In this document: in pieces, positions 24,307 to 33,245 of the stretch
Position numbering within the stretch: position 1 is the first letter of the stretch
Layout: each line of letters begins with the position of its first letter
Program-made: the position numbers and the translations under genes
Assembly (NCBI RefSeq): GCF_038070315.1
Contig: NZ_JBBPCC010000016.1
Span: 1-64,000 of the forward strand
Direction: 5' to 3'
DNA from: Paenibacillus_G filicis
GTDB taxonomy: Bacteria > Bacillota > Bacilli > Paenibacillales > NBRC-103111
DNA length: 64,000 nucleotides
The notes under the pieces: model-generated
The model's database searches: none
What the model saw: only the letters and a program-made list of their open reading frames with translations
Told to the model about the DNA's origin: nothing

Positions 24307-24765
24307 ATGGCTCAACATTCAAGCGTCATGATCGGAGAGGCTGAAGACAAGCTGAAGGGGGCAGGCATCCGTATGACGGTCCAGCGGCAGCTGATCCTGG
24401 AGTATCTGTTCGCCAGGTTGTCGCATCCGTCGGCAGAGCAGCTGTATGAAGCCATTTACGCCGATTACCCGAAGGTCGTGAGCATCACGACAATTTACAA
24501 CAATATGCGGGTGCTGCGTGAGCTGGGATTGGTGAAGGAATTTTATATCCACAGCAGCGGCACGACCCGTTACGATACGAATGTACAGCCTCATCACCAT
24601 CTCTACTGCCTGCAATGCGGAGGCATTACCGACTACATGGCGTCCGCTCCGCTGCAGGGACGGATTGGAGATGGCTTCGAGGCCTCAGCAGCCTATGTCG
24701 AGATTTCAGGAATTTGCCAGGATTGCAGCATGCCCCGCTTAGCGGGAAGACATCTTGCGATCTAA
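24307..24765 (+). CDS. Second Fur-family regulator, PerR-like
   Basis: A 152-residue metalloregulator. The winged helix has GIRMTVQRQLILEYLFARLSHPSAEQLYEAI and SITTIYNNMRVLRELGLVKEF, closely following the PerR pattern; the metal site is TRYDTNVQPHHHLYCLQCG and the second zinc pair is GICQDC. GGGAGGAACGGAG precedes the ATG; longer in-frame extension is not supported. It lies between catalase and Dps in one run. Having two Fur-family genes flanking catalase suggests either one senses peroxide and the other iron or manganese, or that both sense peroxide with different sensitivity. Confidence 0.85.
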   Translation: MAQHSSVMIGEAEDKLKGAGIRMTVQRQLILEYLFARLSHPSAEQLYEAIYADYPKVVSITTIYNNMRVLRELGLVKEFYIHSSGTTRYDTNVQPHHHLYCLQCGGITDYMASAPLQGRIGDGFEASAAYVEISGICQDCSMPRLAGRHLAI

Positions 24766-24789
24766 TCCACATCCGAGGAGGAGATATTG

Positions 24790-25227
24790 ATGCAACAACA
24801 AATGACAGCCGTACTGAACCGGCAAATTGCCAACTGGTCCGTTCTCTATATGAAGCTCCACAATTATCACTGGTATGTGAAGGGTCCGCAGTTCTTCACG
24901 CTCCACGTCAAATTCGAGGAGCTGTACACAGAAGCCGCTCTGCATGTGGATGCGCTGGCTGAGCGCTTGCTCGCGCTGGGTGGAGCGCCGGTCGCCACGA
25001 TGACGGAGAGCTTGAAGCTGGCTTCGGTACAGGAAGCTCCCGGAGGCGAGCATGCCGAAGCAATGGTCAGCGGGATCGTAGCCGACTTCCAGGTGCTGAT
25101 CGATGAGCTGAAGCAAGGCATGGAGCTGGCCCAATCCGTACAGGATGAGACAACGGGCGATATGCTGCTTGGCCTTCATGCCGGGTTAGAAAAGCATGTG
25201 TGGATGCTGAAATCTTTCCTGGGCTGA
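24790..25227 (+). CDS. dps: Dps-family ferritin-like protein
   Basis: A 145-residue Dps protein that forms a dodecameric shell, oxidises ferrous iron with peroxide and stores it, limiting Fenton damage. The inter-subunit ferroxidase ligands are visible in LHNYHWYVKG and HVKFEELYTEAALHVDALAERLLALGG. The length is typical. GAGGAGGAG precedes ATG 24790; a TTG directly before it is less likely. It starts 24 bases after the second Fur-family gene and is followed by a strong terminator, completing the catalase-Fur-Dps unit. Confidence 0.9.
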   Translation: MQQQMTAVLNRQIANWSVLYMKLHNYHWYVKGPQFFTLHVKFEELYTEAALHVDALAERLLALGGAPVATMTESLKLASVQEAPGGEHAEAMVSGIVADFQVLIDELKQGMELAQSVQDETTGDMLLGLHAGLEKHVWMLKSFLG

Positions 25228-25263
25228 CCAGTCCCTGCCTCCTACTCAATACGACGAGGACCC

Positions 25264-25306
25264 AAAAACCGGTAATGTCCCAAAAACGGGACATTACCGG
25301 TTTTTT
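25264..25306 (+). terminator. Intrinsic terminator after Dps
   Basis: CCGGTAATGTCCC and GGGACATTACCGG form a perfect 13-bp stem with loop AAAAAC, preceded by five As and followed by six Ts. Confidence 0.95.
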
Positions 25307-25457
25307 GATTTGATTGGAGATTGTCGGAAAATGAATAGTTCGGGTACAGACTTCTCTTCATCCTGTGGTAAAATTAACTCATTAGGCGAGGTTCTTTGCC
25401 GACAAATGGAGAAAAGGAACTACGGATAAGGAAAAGCTGCGGGACGGTGATATCCTG

Positions 25458-26621
25458 ATGAACGTTATGATGATCGATGATGAACGGCTTGCCCTGATGC
25501 AGCTTGAGAAATTGCTGAAGGAATTCCCCGATGTCTCCATTCTGAGCGTTTGCCGGGACCCGTATCAGGGGCTGCAGCTTGTCGAAGAGCTGCAGCCCGA
25601 CGTCTTGTTTCTCGATATCCACATGCCGGAGCTATCCGGCCTTCAAATTGCGGAGAGGCTGCAGGAGAAGGGCATGGATATACAGATTGTTTTCGTCACG
25701 GCTTACGATGAGCATGCGATCGAAGCTTTCGAATACAATGCGTTGGACTATATCCTGAAGCCGCTTCAGCGGGAGAGGTTGCTGAAAACGATACAGCGGC
25801 TCAGAAAGCGGCTGAGCCCGCCCGGTGCGGCCGAATCCGCTCCCAGCTCACAGCCGCTAGTTCGCACGCTGCCGGCGCTGGCCTTCGACGGGACGGAATC
25901 CAGCGTGGAGCATTCCAAGTGGAGAACCGCCAAGGCGCAGGAGCTGTTCGCGTACCTGCTGCATCACCGCGGCCAACTTGTGCGCAAGGACGCGCTCCTC
26001 GATCTGCTGTGGCCGGAGCTGGATGAGAAGCGGGGCATGACGCATATGTACACGACGGTCTACCAGGCCCGGCAGCAGTTGAAGCGGACCGGCCTCGGGC
26101 TAATGATCCGCAATGCCGGACTCGAGGACGGGTATGTGCTGGATATGAACGGCGTGCAGATCGACACGGACGAGTGGGAACGGCTGGTCGCTCTATCCGA
26201 GAAGGAAGGGCATCTGCCGCCCGCAAGCGCCAAGCGGATCTTGGATCTGTACCGGGACGATTATTTCGGCGACTACGATTACCTATGGGCGGAGAGCGAG
26301 CGGCAGCGGCTGAGGCTGTTGTGGTTCAGTTATTTGAAGCGGCAGGCGGAGTATGACGAGAGCGAGGGACACGAGGCTGAGGCGGTAGTTCTGTATCAAC
26401 GGATGCAGAAGCAGTATCCGTATGGTGAGGAGAGCTACTTCGCGCTGATGAAACTATATGACCGGCTCGGCGACCGTGCGGCTGTCGAGGAGCAGTACAG
26501 CAGCTTGAGCCGTCTGCTGCAGGAGGAGCTGGGCATCGCGCCGCAGGCCCGCATTATGCTGTGGTATCAGTCCTGGGCGGTCCGGGGCGACCGGCGGACG
26601 GGCAGGACGAGTCCAGTTTGA
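25458..26621 (+). CDS. Response regulator with SARP-like output (receiver-winged helix-BTAD)
   Basis: A 387-residue regulator. The N-terminal receiver (about 1-120) has acid pocket IDDE, phospho-acceptor Asp53 (LFLDIHMPELSG) and Lys in YILKPLQRER, resembling LytTR-type receivers. The middle (about 150-235) is a winged-helix output of the SARP type (WRTAKAQELFAYLLHHRGQLVRKDALLDLLW), followed by a helical bacterial transcriptional activator domain (about 240-370; DDYFGDYDYLWAESERQRL, FALMKLYDRLGDRAAVEEQY). Such receiver-SARP fusions occur in Paenibacillus and relatives. No kinase gene is adjacent, so it is an orphan here. A hairpin terminator follows. Confidence 0.85.
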   Translation: MNVMMIDDERLALMQLEKLLKEFPDVSILSVCRDPYQGLQLVEELQPDVLFLDIHMPELSGLQIAERLQEKGMDIQIVFVTAYDEHAIEAFEYNALDYILKPLQRERLLKTIQRLRKRLSPPGAAESAPSSQPLVRTLPALAFDGTESSVEHSKWRTAKAQELFAYLLHHRGQLVRKDALLDLLWPELDEKRGMTHMYTTVYQARQQLKRTGLGLMIRNAGLEDGYVLDMNGVQIDTDEWERLVALSEKEGHLPPASAKRILDLYRDDYFGDYDYLWAESERQRLRLLWFSYLKRQAEYDESEGHEAEAVVLYQRMQKQYPYGEESYFALMKLYDRLGDRAAVEEQYSSLSRLLQEELGIAPQARIMLWYQSWAVRGDRRTGRTSPV

Positions 26622-26640
26622 TGATTCATCCCTAAACGTC

Positions 26641-26685
26641 AAGACACCTCCAAGCTCGGAACGAGAGCCTGGAGGTGTCTTCTTC
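26641..26685. terminator. Terminator between convergent genes
   Basis: AAGACACCTCCA and TGGAGGTGTCTT form a perfect 12-bp stem with an inner CTC/GAG pairing; the tail CTTCTTC is only moderately T-rich. It separates the SARP-like regulator and DsbA-family genes. Confidence 0.7.
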
Positions 26686-26703
26686 ATGAGCCGCACAGAC
26701 GAA

Positions 26704-27342
26704 TCAGCTGGTCTGGGTATCTGCAGCTGTCTGCTCCAATACCTTGATCATCTGATCCGGCGGATAAGCGCCCGACAGGGCGTATTTGTTGTTGAATACG
26801 AAGAACGGTACACCCGTAATGCCCAGACGTGCGCCCCCTTGCAGATCTGCTTTGACCTCAGCTTCGCCTTCTCCCTGCTCCAGACGCTTGCCGAGCTCCA
26901 CGGCATCCTCACCCAGCCCGGCCGCTAGCTCCAGCAAGACGTCCTTGCGCGCAATATCCTGGCCGTCCTCGAAGTAAGCCTTCATGACGGAGCCTACCCA
27001 TGCCTCTTGCCGGTCGGCGGGCAGCAGTGCCGTCACCCGGTGTGCCAGACGCGTGTTGGGCATCCGCGTGACCTGATCGAAGCGGAAGGTCACGCCGACT
27101 GCGGCGCCGGCTTGTGTAACCTGGGCTGTTGCCTGGGCAACTTGAGCGGCTCCCCCCATCTTCTTGACCATCGACTCCCCGAACGGCTTGCCTTCAGGCG
27201 GCAGCTCCGGATCGAGCTGATAAGCGCGGAAGGTAACGACCGCCTCGTCTTTGCCTGACCAGGCCGCGAGGGCATTCATTAGGTTTTGTTTGCCGATCCG
27301 GCACCACGGGCACACCATATCGGAATAAACATCAATTTGCAT
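26704..27342 (-). CDS. DsbA-family oxidoreductase (FrnE-like)
   Basis: A 212-residue thioredoxin-fold protein with the active-site CPWC at residues 11-14 directly after the first strand (MQIDVYSDMV), a helical insertion, and the conserved cis-Pro region ITGVPFFVFNNKYALSGA near residue 165. There is no signal peptide, so it is cytoplasmic, as usual for the FrnE/polyketide-oxidoreductase branch. The chosen ATG has GGGAGG about 10 bases upstream. Related proteins protect against oxidative stress or act as disulfide isomerases. It is monocistronic between a terminator and the divergent ABC exporter. Confidence 0.87.
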   Translation of the reverse strand: MQIDVYSDMVCPWCRIGKQNLMNALAAWSGKDEAVVTFRAYQLDPELPPEGKPFGESMVKKMGGAAQVAQATAQVTQAGAAVGVTFRFDQVTRMPNTRLAHRVTALLPADRQEAWVGSVMKAYFEDGQDIARKDVLLELAAGLGEDAVELGKRLEQGEGEAEVKADLQGGARLGITGVPFFVFNNKYALSGAYPPDQMIKVLEQTAADTQTS

Positions 27343-27552
27343 TATTAGCAACCTCCCAAGAGCATCTTTCGTAAGATTAGTATGCGGCATTCGGGCAGGG
27401 AAGGCAAACTGTTCTTAGGGATGTAAATAGCCGGAGATTTTGCTTTTTCGGTATCTGGTTTATATTAAGTTCATAAAACGGAGGTAAGCTACGGGTAACA
27501 AAGGATGGAGGCCGCTTCTCAGAGCGTCTTTAATCACAAGGAGGAATCATTG

Positions 27553-29376
27553 ATGAAAGAAAAACCTGTTCCCCGTACCGGCTGGAAGCCGCTTCTCAGG
27601 CTGATCATGCAGACCAAGCCTCCCAAAGGCTTGCTTGCCATAGCGGTGGCTCTCAATCTGATCACGACCGTAGCCGCACTGGTAATCCCGCTGCTTACCA
27701 AAGGCATCGTCGATAACTTTACGTTATCGAGTCTGTCTCCGTGGCAGATTGTCCTCATCGCCGCGGCTTTTATCGGACAGGCGGCGGCCTCGGGCTTCTC
27801 CCTCTACCTGCTTAGCCGCATCGGACAGCAGGTAGTCGCCAATCTGCGCGACCGACTGTGGAAGAAGCAGCTAAGGCTTCCTGTCGCTTATTATGATGAG
27901 CATCAGACCGGTGAGACAATCAGCCGGATGACCAATGACACCGGTGTGCTCAAGGGATTGATTACGGAGCATATCGCCAGCTTCTTCACAGGAATCATAT
28001 CGATCATCGGTGCGTTGACCATGCTGTTCGTCCTGGATTGGCAGATGACCTTGATCATGCTGATTGCAATTCCGCTGGCGGCCGCCGTTATGGTTCCGCT
28101 GGGACGGCGGATTTATGAGATATCCAAAGGGCTGCAAGCTGAAACCGCCGAATTCACTTCCGTACTCAGCCGTGTTCTCTCCGAGATCCGTCTGGTCAAA
28201 TCGTCCAATGCGGAGGAGAGAGAGTATCATAACGGCAAGAGCGGGATTACGAACCTCCTCCGGTATGGAATCCGGGAAGGCCTGATGCAGGCGTTTATCT
28301 CACCGGTCATGTCGCTTGTGATGATGCTGATCTTCGTCGTCATTATCGGGTATGGAGGACTAAGGGTTTCTTCGGGAGCGTTAACGGCGGGGGCTTTGGT
28401 CGCTTTCCTGCTGTATTTGTTCCAGATCGTCATGCCGGTCACACAGATTACCCAATTCTTCACACAGTTCCAGAAGGCGCAGGGTGCCACCGAGCGGATT
28501 ATCGAGATGCTGGATGAGTCGGAGGAATCTCTGGAGGGCAAGCCGCTGGAGTCCGTGGATGCAGGGATCGTGCTGGATCAAGTTTCCTTCGCTTATGCGT
28601 CCGGTGAGCAGATCCTGCATGACGTATCCTTCCGCATCAACCCGGGGAAGGTAACGGCGATTGTCGGTCCCAGCGGCGGCGGCAAAACGACCCTGTTCTC
28701 GCTGATGGAACGTTTCTATCAGCCGACAGGCGGCCGGATTACGCTGGACGGCGTACCGATTGAGGACTATGCGCTGCCTTCGTGGCGCAGCCGCATCGGG
28801 TATGTGTCCCAGGAAAGCCCGCTGGTGTCGGGGACGATCCGGGAGAATATTTGCTATGGTCTGGACCGCGAGGTGAAGGCTGAGGAGCTGGAGCGGGCGG
28901 CGAAGATGGCTTATGCCGACGAGTTCATCAACGGGTTACCGGATCAGTACGAGACGGAAGTAGGCGAGCGTGGAGTCAAGCTGTCCGGGGGCCAACGCCA
29001 GCGGATCGCCATAGCCCGTGCACTGCTGCGCGATCCGCAGATGCTGATGCTCGATGAGGCGACCTCGAGTCTCGACAGCAAGTCGGAGATTGTGGTTCAG
29101 CAGGCACTCAATAACCTGATGCGAGGACGTACGACGCTCGTGATCGCGCATCGCCTGTCTACCGTTATGGATGCCGATCAGATTGTATTTGTTGAGAAGG
29201 GCCGCGTGACCGGTATCGGTACGCATGAACAATTGTACGAAAACCATGACCTATACCGGGAGTTCGCTTCGCAGCAGCTCAGGCTGCAGGAGCCGCCTCA
29301 ACAGCTGGCAGAGGCGGATAAGGCTCCAGCCCAAGCGGTCGTTGTGGAGCTCAGAGGTGCGGGGAGAAAGGTGTAA
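27553..29376 (+). CDS. ABC exporter half-transporter, fused membrane and ATPase domains
   Basis: A 607-residue ABC transporter of the MsbA/BmrA type that would work as a homodimer to export a drug, lipid or peptide. Six transmembrane helices span about residues 15-325. The ATPase domain (about 350-585) has Walker A GPSGGGKTT, signature LSGGQRQRIAIARALLRDP, Walker B LMLDEATSSLDS and the His switch IAHRL. AAGGAGG lies 9 bases before the ATG. It is followed within four bases by a kinase and then a response-regulator gene, so the exporter is co-transcribed with the system likely to control it. This layout is common for antibiotic or peptide detoxification modules. Confidence 0.9.
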   Translation: MKEKPVPRTGWKPLLRLIMQTKPPKGLLAIAVALNLITTVAALVIPLLTKGIVDNFTLSSLSPWQIVLIAAAFIGQAAASGFSLYLLSRIGQQVVANLRDRLWKKQLRLPVAYYDEHQTGETISRMTNDTGVLKGLITEHIASFFTGIISIIGALTMLFVLDWQMTLIMLIAIPLAAAVMVPLGRRIYEISKGLQAETAEFTSVLSRVLSEIRLVKSSNAEEREYHNGKSGITNLLRYGIREGLMQAFISPVMSLVMMLIFVVIIGYGGLRVSSGALTAGALVAFLLYLFQIVMPVTQITQFFTQFQKAQGATERIIEMLDESEESLEGKPLESVDAGIVLDQVSFAYASGEQILHDVSFRINPGKVTAIVGPSGGGKTTLFSLMERFYQPTGGRITLDGVPIEDYALPSWRSRIGYVSQESPLVSGTIRENICYGLDREVKAEELERAAKMAYADEFINGLPDQYETEVGERGVKLSGGQRQRIAIARALLRDPQMLMLDEATSSLDSKSEIVVQQALNNLMRGRTTLVIAHRLSTVMDADQIVFVEKGRVTGIGTHEQLYENHDLYREFASQQLRLQEPPQQLAEADKAPAQAVVVELRGAGRKV

Positions 29377-29380
29377 CCGG

Positions 29381-30553
29381 GTGGAGATAAGAGGAGATCG
29401 AACACGGGAAGGCCGCAGACAAGGTCCTCCCGGGCGGCAACGGGATGAAGAAGAGAAGACAAGGCACAGAAGGAGCTGGTGGGAGTCTATAAAGGGAATT
29501 TTCGCCATGATCGTGTTGGTCAGCCTGATCCTGCTCTCTTATACGGCGGCTTACTATGTCACTGCGCCCAGCTTGCGCTGGCTGGGCTTCGAGTTCAGCG
29601 GGCTGCGCCTGGAGCTGGCTAATACGCTAGTCAGCTTTATTTTCTTGATGGTACTTGCAGGAGTGGTCGGGCGTTTCTTTTACTCCCAACAGCGCAAGAT
29701 GCTCGCTGTGCTGATCGGAGCGATGCGGCAGATGGCACGAGGTGATTTTAATATTCAATTGAATTTCGGCCACAAGAACGAAGCCGACTTCGGCGGCATT
29801 GTGGACGGCATCTATCATATGGCCGAGGAGCTGGGACAGATGGAGCGCTTGCGGCAGGAGTTCATCTCGAATGTTTCCCACGAACTGCAGTCTCCGCTGA
29901 CTTCGATCCGCGGCTTTGCCCGGGCGTTGCAGAAGGAGGGGCTGGACGAGGAGGAGCGGGCCCATTATCTGCGTATTATCGAGCAAGAGAGCATGAGGCT
30001 CTCCAAGCTTAGCGATAATCTGCTCAAGCTGACGACACTGGAGTCCGAGCATCAGCCTTTTGCACCCCAGCCGTACAGGCTTGATCGGCAATTGCGGAAC
30101 GTGATCCTGGTCAGCGAGCCCCAGTGGTCTGACAAGGAGCTGGAGCTGGAGGCCGAACTGCCGGAGATGACGGTAGTCGCCGACGAGGAGCTGATGAGCC
30201 AGGTCTGGATCAATCTGCTGCATAACAGCATCAAGTTCACGCCTCCAGGCGGCACAATCCGTATAGAGGCCCTCAGCAAGGACGGACAGCTCGCCATTAC
30301 TTTCACGGATTCGGGGATCGGCATCCAGCCTGAGCATATCCCGCATCTGTTCGAGCGGTTCTTCAAAAGCGATGCCTCGCGTCAGCGTGCGGCAGGCGGC
30401 AGCGGCCTCGGGCTGTCCATCGTCAAAAAAATCGTGGAGCTTCATAAGGGGGATATCGCCGTGATCAGTGAGCTGGGTCAGGGAGCAGCCTTTACGGTCA
30501 CCATCCCCCAAGATAGACCCGAAGCATCAAGGAGAGGAGGCGGCGAGGAGTGA
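29381..30553 (+). CDS. Sensor histidine kinase, GTG start
   Basis: A 390-residue kinase. A basic, charged N-terminus (about 38 residues) precedes transmembrane segments near 40-60 and 80-99, leaving only a very short external loop of about 20 residues. A HAMP-like linker leads to HisKA (NVSHELQSPLTSIRGF, His167) and the ATPase domain (NLLHNSIKFTPPGG, DSGIGI, GSGLGLSIVKKIVELH). GGGGAGAAAGG precedes the GTG, which lies four bases after the exporter stop. A kinase with almost no external domain often senses through the membrane or through its exporter, as in intramembrane-sensing kinases; that fits the gene order. The stop overlaps the regulator start. Confidence 0.86.
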   Translation: MEIRGDRTREGRRQGPPGRQRDEEEKTRHRRSWWESIKGIFAMIVLVSLILLSYTAAYYVTAPSLRWLGFEFSGLRLELANTLVSFIFLMVLAGVVGRFFYSQQRKMLAVLIGAMRQMARGDFNIQLNFGHKNEADFGGIVDGIYHMAEELGQMERLRQEFISNVSHELQSPLTSIRGFARALQKEGLDEEERAHYLRIIEQESMRLSKLSDNLLKLTTLESEHQPFAPQPYRLDRQLRNVILVSEPQWSDKELELEAELPEMTVVADEELMSQVWINLLHNSIKFTPPGGTIRIEALSKDGQLAITFTDSGIGIQPEHIPHLFERFFKSDASRQRAAGGSGLGLSIVKKIVELHKGDIAVISELGQGAAFTVTIPQDRPEASRRGGGEE

Positions 30554-31239
30554 CGAAGGTACTGGTTGTCGACGATGATGCGAATATCCGGGAGCTGGTC
30601 TCCTTTTTCATGCGTGAGGAAGGCTATGAGGTGTGGGAAGCGCAGGACGGCATCGAAGCGCTGAGCGTTATGGGGAAGGTGCGGGCCGATCTCGTGATTC
30701 TCGATATTATGATGCCTAACATGGACGGCTGGCAGCTCTGCCGGGAGCTGAGGGAATACGAGGATCTGCCGATCCTGATGCTGACGGCCAAGGGGGAAAC
30801 CTCCCAGAAGGTGAAGGGGTTCGAGCTGGGCACCGATGACTATCTGGTGAAGCCCTTCGAGCCTGTGGAGCTGGTCGCCCGGGTCAAGGCTCTGCTGAAG
30901 CGCTACCGGATCGCATCGTCCCAGACGGTGCAGGCGGGACGGCTCGTGCTGAACCGCAAAACCTATGAAGCCCGGATCGGGGAAACGGAGATGACCATGC
31001 CGCTCAAGGAATTTGAGCTGCTGTTCAAGCTGGCTGGCTACCCCGGCAAAACGCATTCGCGGGATGCGCTGATCGAGAGCATCTGGGGCTTCGACTATGA
31101 AGGCAACGAGCGGACCATCGACGTGCATATCAACCGTCTGCGCGAAAGGTTCGACGAGGAGACGTCCGGCTTCCGCATCCGCACGATCCGCGGGCTCGGC
31201 TACCGGCTGGAGCTGCTGGACGGGGAACGGAAGGCCTGA
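30550..31239 (+). CDS. OmpR/PhoB-family response regulator, GTG start
   Basis: A 229-residue regulator whose GTG overlaps the kinase stop (GTGA). The receiver has VDDD, phospho-acceptor Asp52 (LVILDIMMPNMDGW), and Lys in DDYLVKPFEPVE. The winged helix ends IRTIRGLGYRLEL with recognition region NERTIDVHINRLRERF. It is the partner of the preceding kinase and likely controls the exporter gene at the head of the operon. Confidence 0.9.
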   Translation: MTKVLVVDDDANIRELVSFFMREEGYEVWEAQDGIEALSVMGKVRADLVILDIMMPNMDGWQLCRELREYEDLPILMLTAKGETSQKVKGFELGTDDYLVKPFEPVELVARVKALLKRYRIASSQTVQAGRLVLNRKTYEARIGETEMTMPLKEFELLFKLAGYPGKTHSRDALIESIWGFDYEGNERTIDVHINRLRERFDEETSGFRIRTIRGLGYRLELLDGERKA

Positions 31240-31300
31240 GCGCGGAAGGCGCCGCTTTGATTTTATCCCTCTTGTGGGCGTATAGTTGAGGGAAGAGTAA

Positions 31301-31918
31301 ATGCCAAAGGTGGTCGGGGAAGAACGTATGGGATGGACGCAAGCGATAAGTTCACTAAGCTGGGAAGATATCGACAGATGGCTGAAGCAATACGAGGCGC
31401 TGGGACCTTTGCCGGGCATTCTGGCTCCGTTCATTGAGGCCTTCCTGCCGATGCTGCCGCTCGTCGCGATTCTGGTCGCCAATGTCAATGCCTACGGGCT
31501 GGGAGAGGGCACGCTGCTGTCCTGGATCGGGGTCGTGGGCGGAGCTTCCTGCGTCTTCGCTATCGTGCGCACCTTCGGTGGCCGGCTTCGCGGCTGGCTG
31601 GAGAGGAAGCTGCCGCGGACCGGCAAGCTGATTCATTGGCTGGAGGCGCATGGCTTCACCTCGGTGTTTCTGCTGGCCTGCTTCCCCTTCACGCCGTCGA
31701 CGGTCGTGACCTTGGTGTCTGCGATGTCTCGGATGCCATTCCATACGTTCTTCACCGCGACAGCGCTGGGTAAGGGCGTGATGATTTTCCTCGTATCGCT
31801 CGCGGGGAGCGACCTCGCAGGCCTGCTCCGCCAGCCTTGGAAGATCATCGTGATTGTGGCGGCCTTCGGTCTCATGTGGCTGCTCGGCAAGAAGGTGGAA
31901 TCCAAATATATGAATTGA
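31301..31918 (+). CDS. TVP38/TMEM64-family membrane protein
   Basis: A 205-residue integral membrane protein of the DedA/VTT superfamily. It has about five hydrophobic segments and the family signature region FIEAFLPMLPLVAILVANVNAYG plus GFTSVFLLACFPFTPSTVVTLVSAMSRM with a helix-breaking proline pair. VTT proteins are linked to phospholipid or undecaprenyl-phosphate flipping. Two starts are possible: ATG 31301 after GAGGGAAG and ATG 31328 after GGGGAAG. It lies 61 bases after the response regulator and may be read through from that operon. Confidence 0.85.
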   Translation: MPKVVGEERMGWTQAISSLSWEDIDRWLKQYEALGPLPGILAPFIEAFLPMLPLVAILVANVNAYGLGEGTLLSWIGVVGGASCVFAIVRTFGGRLRGWLERKLPRTGKLIHWLEAHGFTSVFLLACFPFTPSTVVTLVSAMSRMPFHTFFTATALGKGVMIFLVSLAGSDLAGLLRQPWKIIVIVAAFGLMWLLGKKVESKYMN

Positions 31919-31946
31919 ACCGTACCGGAGAAGGAGGAGGTTGTCC

Positions 31947-32453
31947 ATGCCTGTCATCAGGCAGCAGCTATATATGGAGGCACCACCGGAGCTTTGCTTC
32001 GATCTGTCGCGCAGCATCGATATGCATATGGATTCGATGGCCCATACCGGAGAGCGGGCTGTAGGGGGCCGGGTGGGCGGGCTGATCGAGCTCGGCGAGA
32101 CGGTGACCTGGGAAGCGGTGCACTTCGGCATCCGCCAGCGGCTGACGGCCCGGATTACAGAGATGAACCGTCCGCACCGGTTTGTCGATGAGATGGTGAA
32201 CGGCGCCTTCCGTCGCTTCTACCACGAGCATCGCTTCGAAGCGCAGGGCTCCGGGACGCTCGTGACCGATACGTTCGATTATACGTCTCCGCTCGGGCTG
32301 CTTGGCCAGCTGGCCGACCGGATTTTTCTGGAAGCCTATATGAAGGGGCTGCTCGGCCGGCGCAACGAGTTGATCAAGCAGCGGGCGGAGGCCAGGGCTG
32401 CAGGAACACCGCTTGCTGAGGGAGCGGGCTCTGACACCCGGAGCCGTCCGTGA
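31947..32453 (+). CDS. SRPBCC-fold (START-like) protein
   Basis: A 168-residue cytoplasmic protein. The pattern MPVIRQQLYMEAPPELCFDLSRSIDMH at the start, FVDEMVNGAFRRFYHEHRF in the middle and TLVTDTFDYTSPLGLLGQLAD near the end matches the cell-division-inhibitor-like branch of the SRPBCC ligand-binding superfamily. GGAGGAGG precedes the ATG. It lies 28 bases after the TVP38-like gene and ends five bases before the convergent cysC gene. The ligand is unknown. Confidence 0.78.
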   Translation: MPVIRQQLYMEAPPELCFDLSRSIDMHMDSMAHTGERAVGGRVGGLIELGETVTWEAVHFGIRQRLTARITEMNRPHRFVDEMVNGAFRRFYHEHRFEAQGSGTLVTDTFDYTSPLGLLGQLADRIFLEAYMKGLLGRRNELIKQRAEARAAGTPLAEGAGSDTRSRP

Positions 32454-32457
32454 CGAC

Positions 32458-32994
32458 TTAGGCTTTCGGCAGGTAGCCTCTCTCCTCCAATAAACGAATC
32501 ACGGCATCCGCACAGGCCCTGTAGTCCTGCCGGTCGGTTTCAAGGACCAGGTCTGGATGCCGCGGCGCCTCATACGGGGCTTGAATGCCCGTAAAGTCCG
32601 TTATTTCTCCCCGCAAGGCCTTCTTGTAAAGCCCCTTCGTGTCACGCTCGATCAGCACCTTGAGCGGAGCTGTGACGAATACCTCGACAAAAGAGCCAAT
32701 TTCCCGGCGGGCAAGCTCACGCATCGCCTCATAGGGCGAGATGAAAGCTGCCAGGCAGATCACGCCATGCTTGGTGAGCAGCTTAGCCACGAAGGTAACG
32801 CGCTCGATATTCGTATGACGATCCTCCTCCGAGAACCCCAGGTCCTTGCATAACGTTTGGCGGAGCTCGTCCCCATCCAGATATTCGGTCGGAACGGACC
32901 GCTCCAGCAGTCTGTGGTTTACTTCCTTGGCGATGGTTGTTTTCCCTGCCCCTGACAGACCGGTCAGCCATACGGTAACCCCTTGCTGTGTCAT
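32458..32994 (-). CDS. cysC: Adenylylsulfate kinase
   Basis: A 178-residue kinase that phosphorylates adenosine 5'-phosphosulfate to PAPS. The P-loop GLSGAGKT is at residues 12-19, and the family motifs YLDGDELRQTLCKDLGFSEEDR, RHTNIERV and VICLAAFISPYEAMRE are present, as is IERDTKGLYKKALRGEI. The length is normal. It is isolated: no ATP sulfurylase or PAPS reductase gene is nearby, so it may depend on enzymes encoded elsewhere or serve a sulfation role. The stop codon lies close to that of the convergent SRPBCC gene. Confidence 0.9.
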   Translation of the reverse strand: MTQQGVTVWLTGLSGAGKTTIAKEVNHRLLERSVPTEYLDGDELRQTLCKDLGFSEEDRHTNIERVTFVAKLLTKHGVICLAAFISPYEAMRELARREIGSFVEVFVTAPLKVLIERDTKGLYKKALRGEITDFTGIQAPYEAPRHPDLVLETDRQDYRACADAVIRLLEERGYLPKA

Positions 32995-33245
32995 CCGTAA
33001 CTTCCCTCGCTTTCTTTCTTGGATGCATCCCTGGCTCGAACTCGAACTGCATACTTACAAGGGACAGACATCCTCTATTCTACCAAATGCTAGACCACAA
33101 GTCTGTGACGGGCGGCGGACTGGAGAATAATTGGTTATAACGGTCCTCTCCATAGCGGCTGACAGCGTTCTTCTTCTACAATAGGGATAACGGGATTGCC
33201 CGTAGCTATGATGAAGTGAGCCAAATGGAGGTTATACGTATTTCA

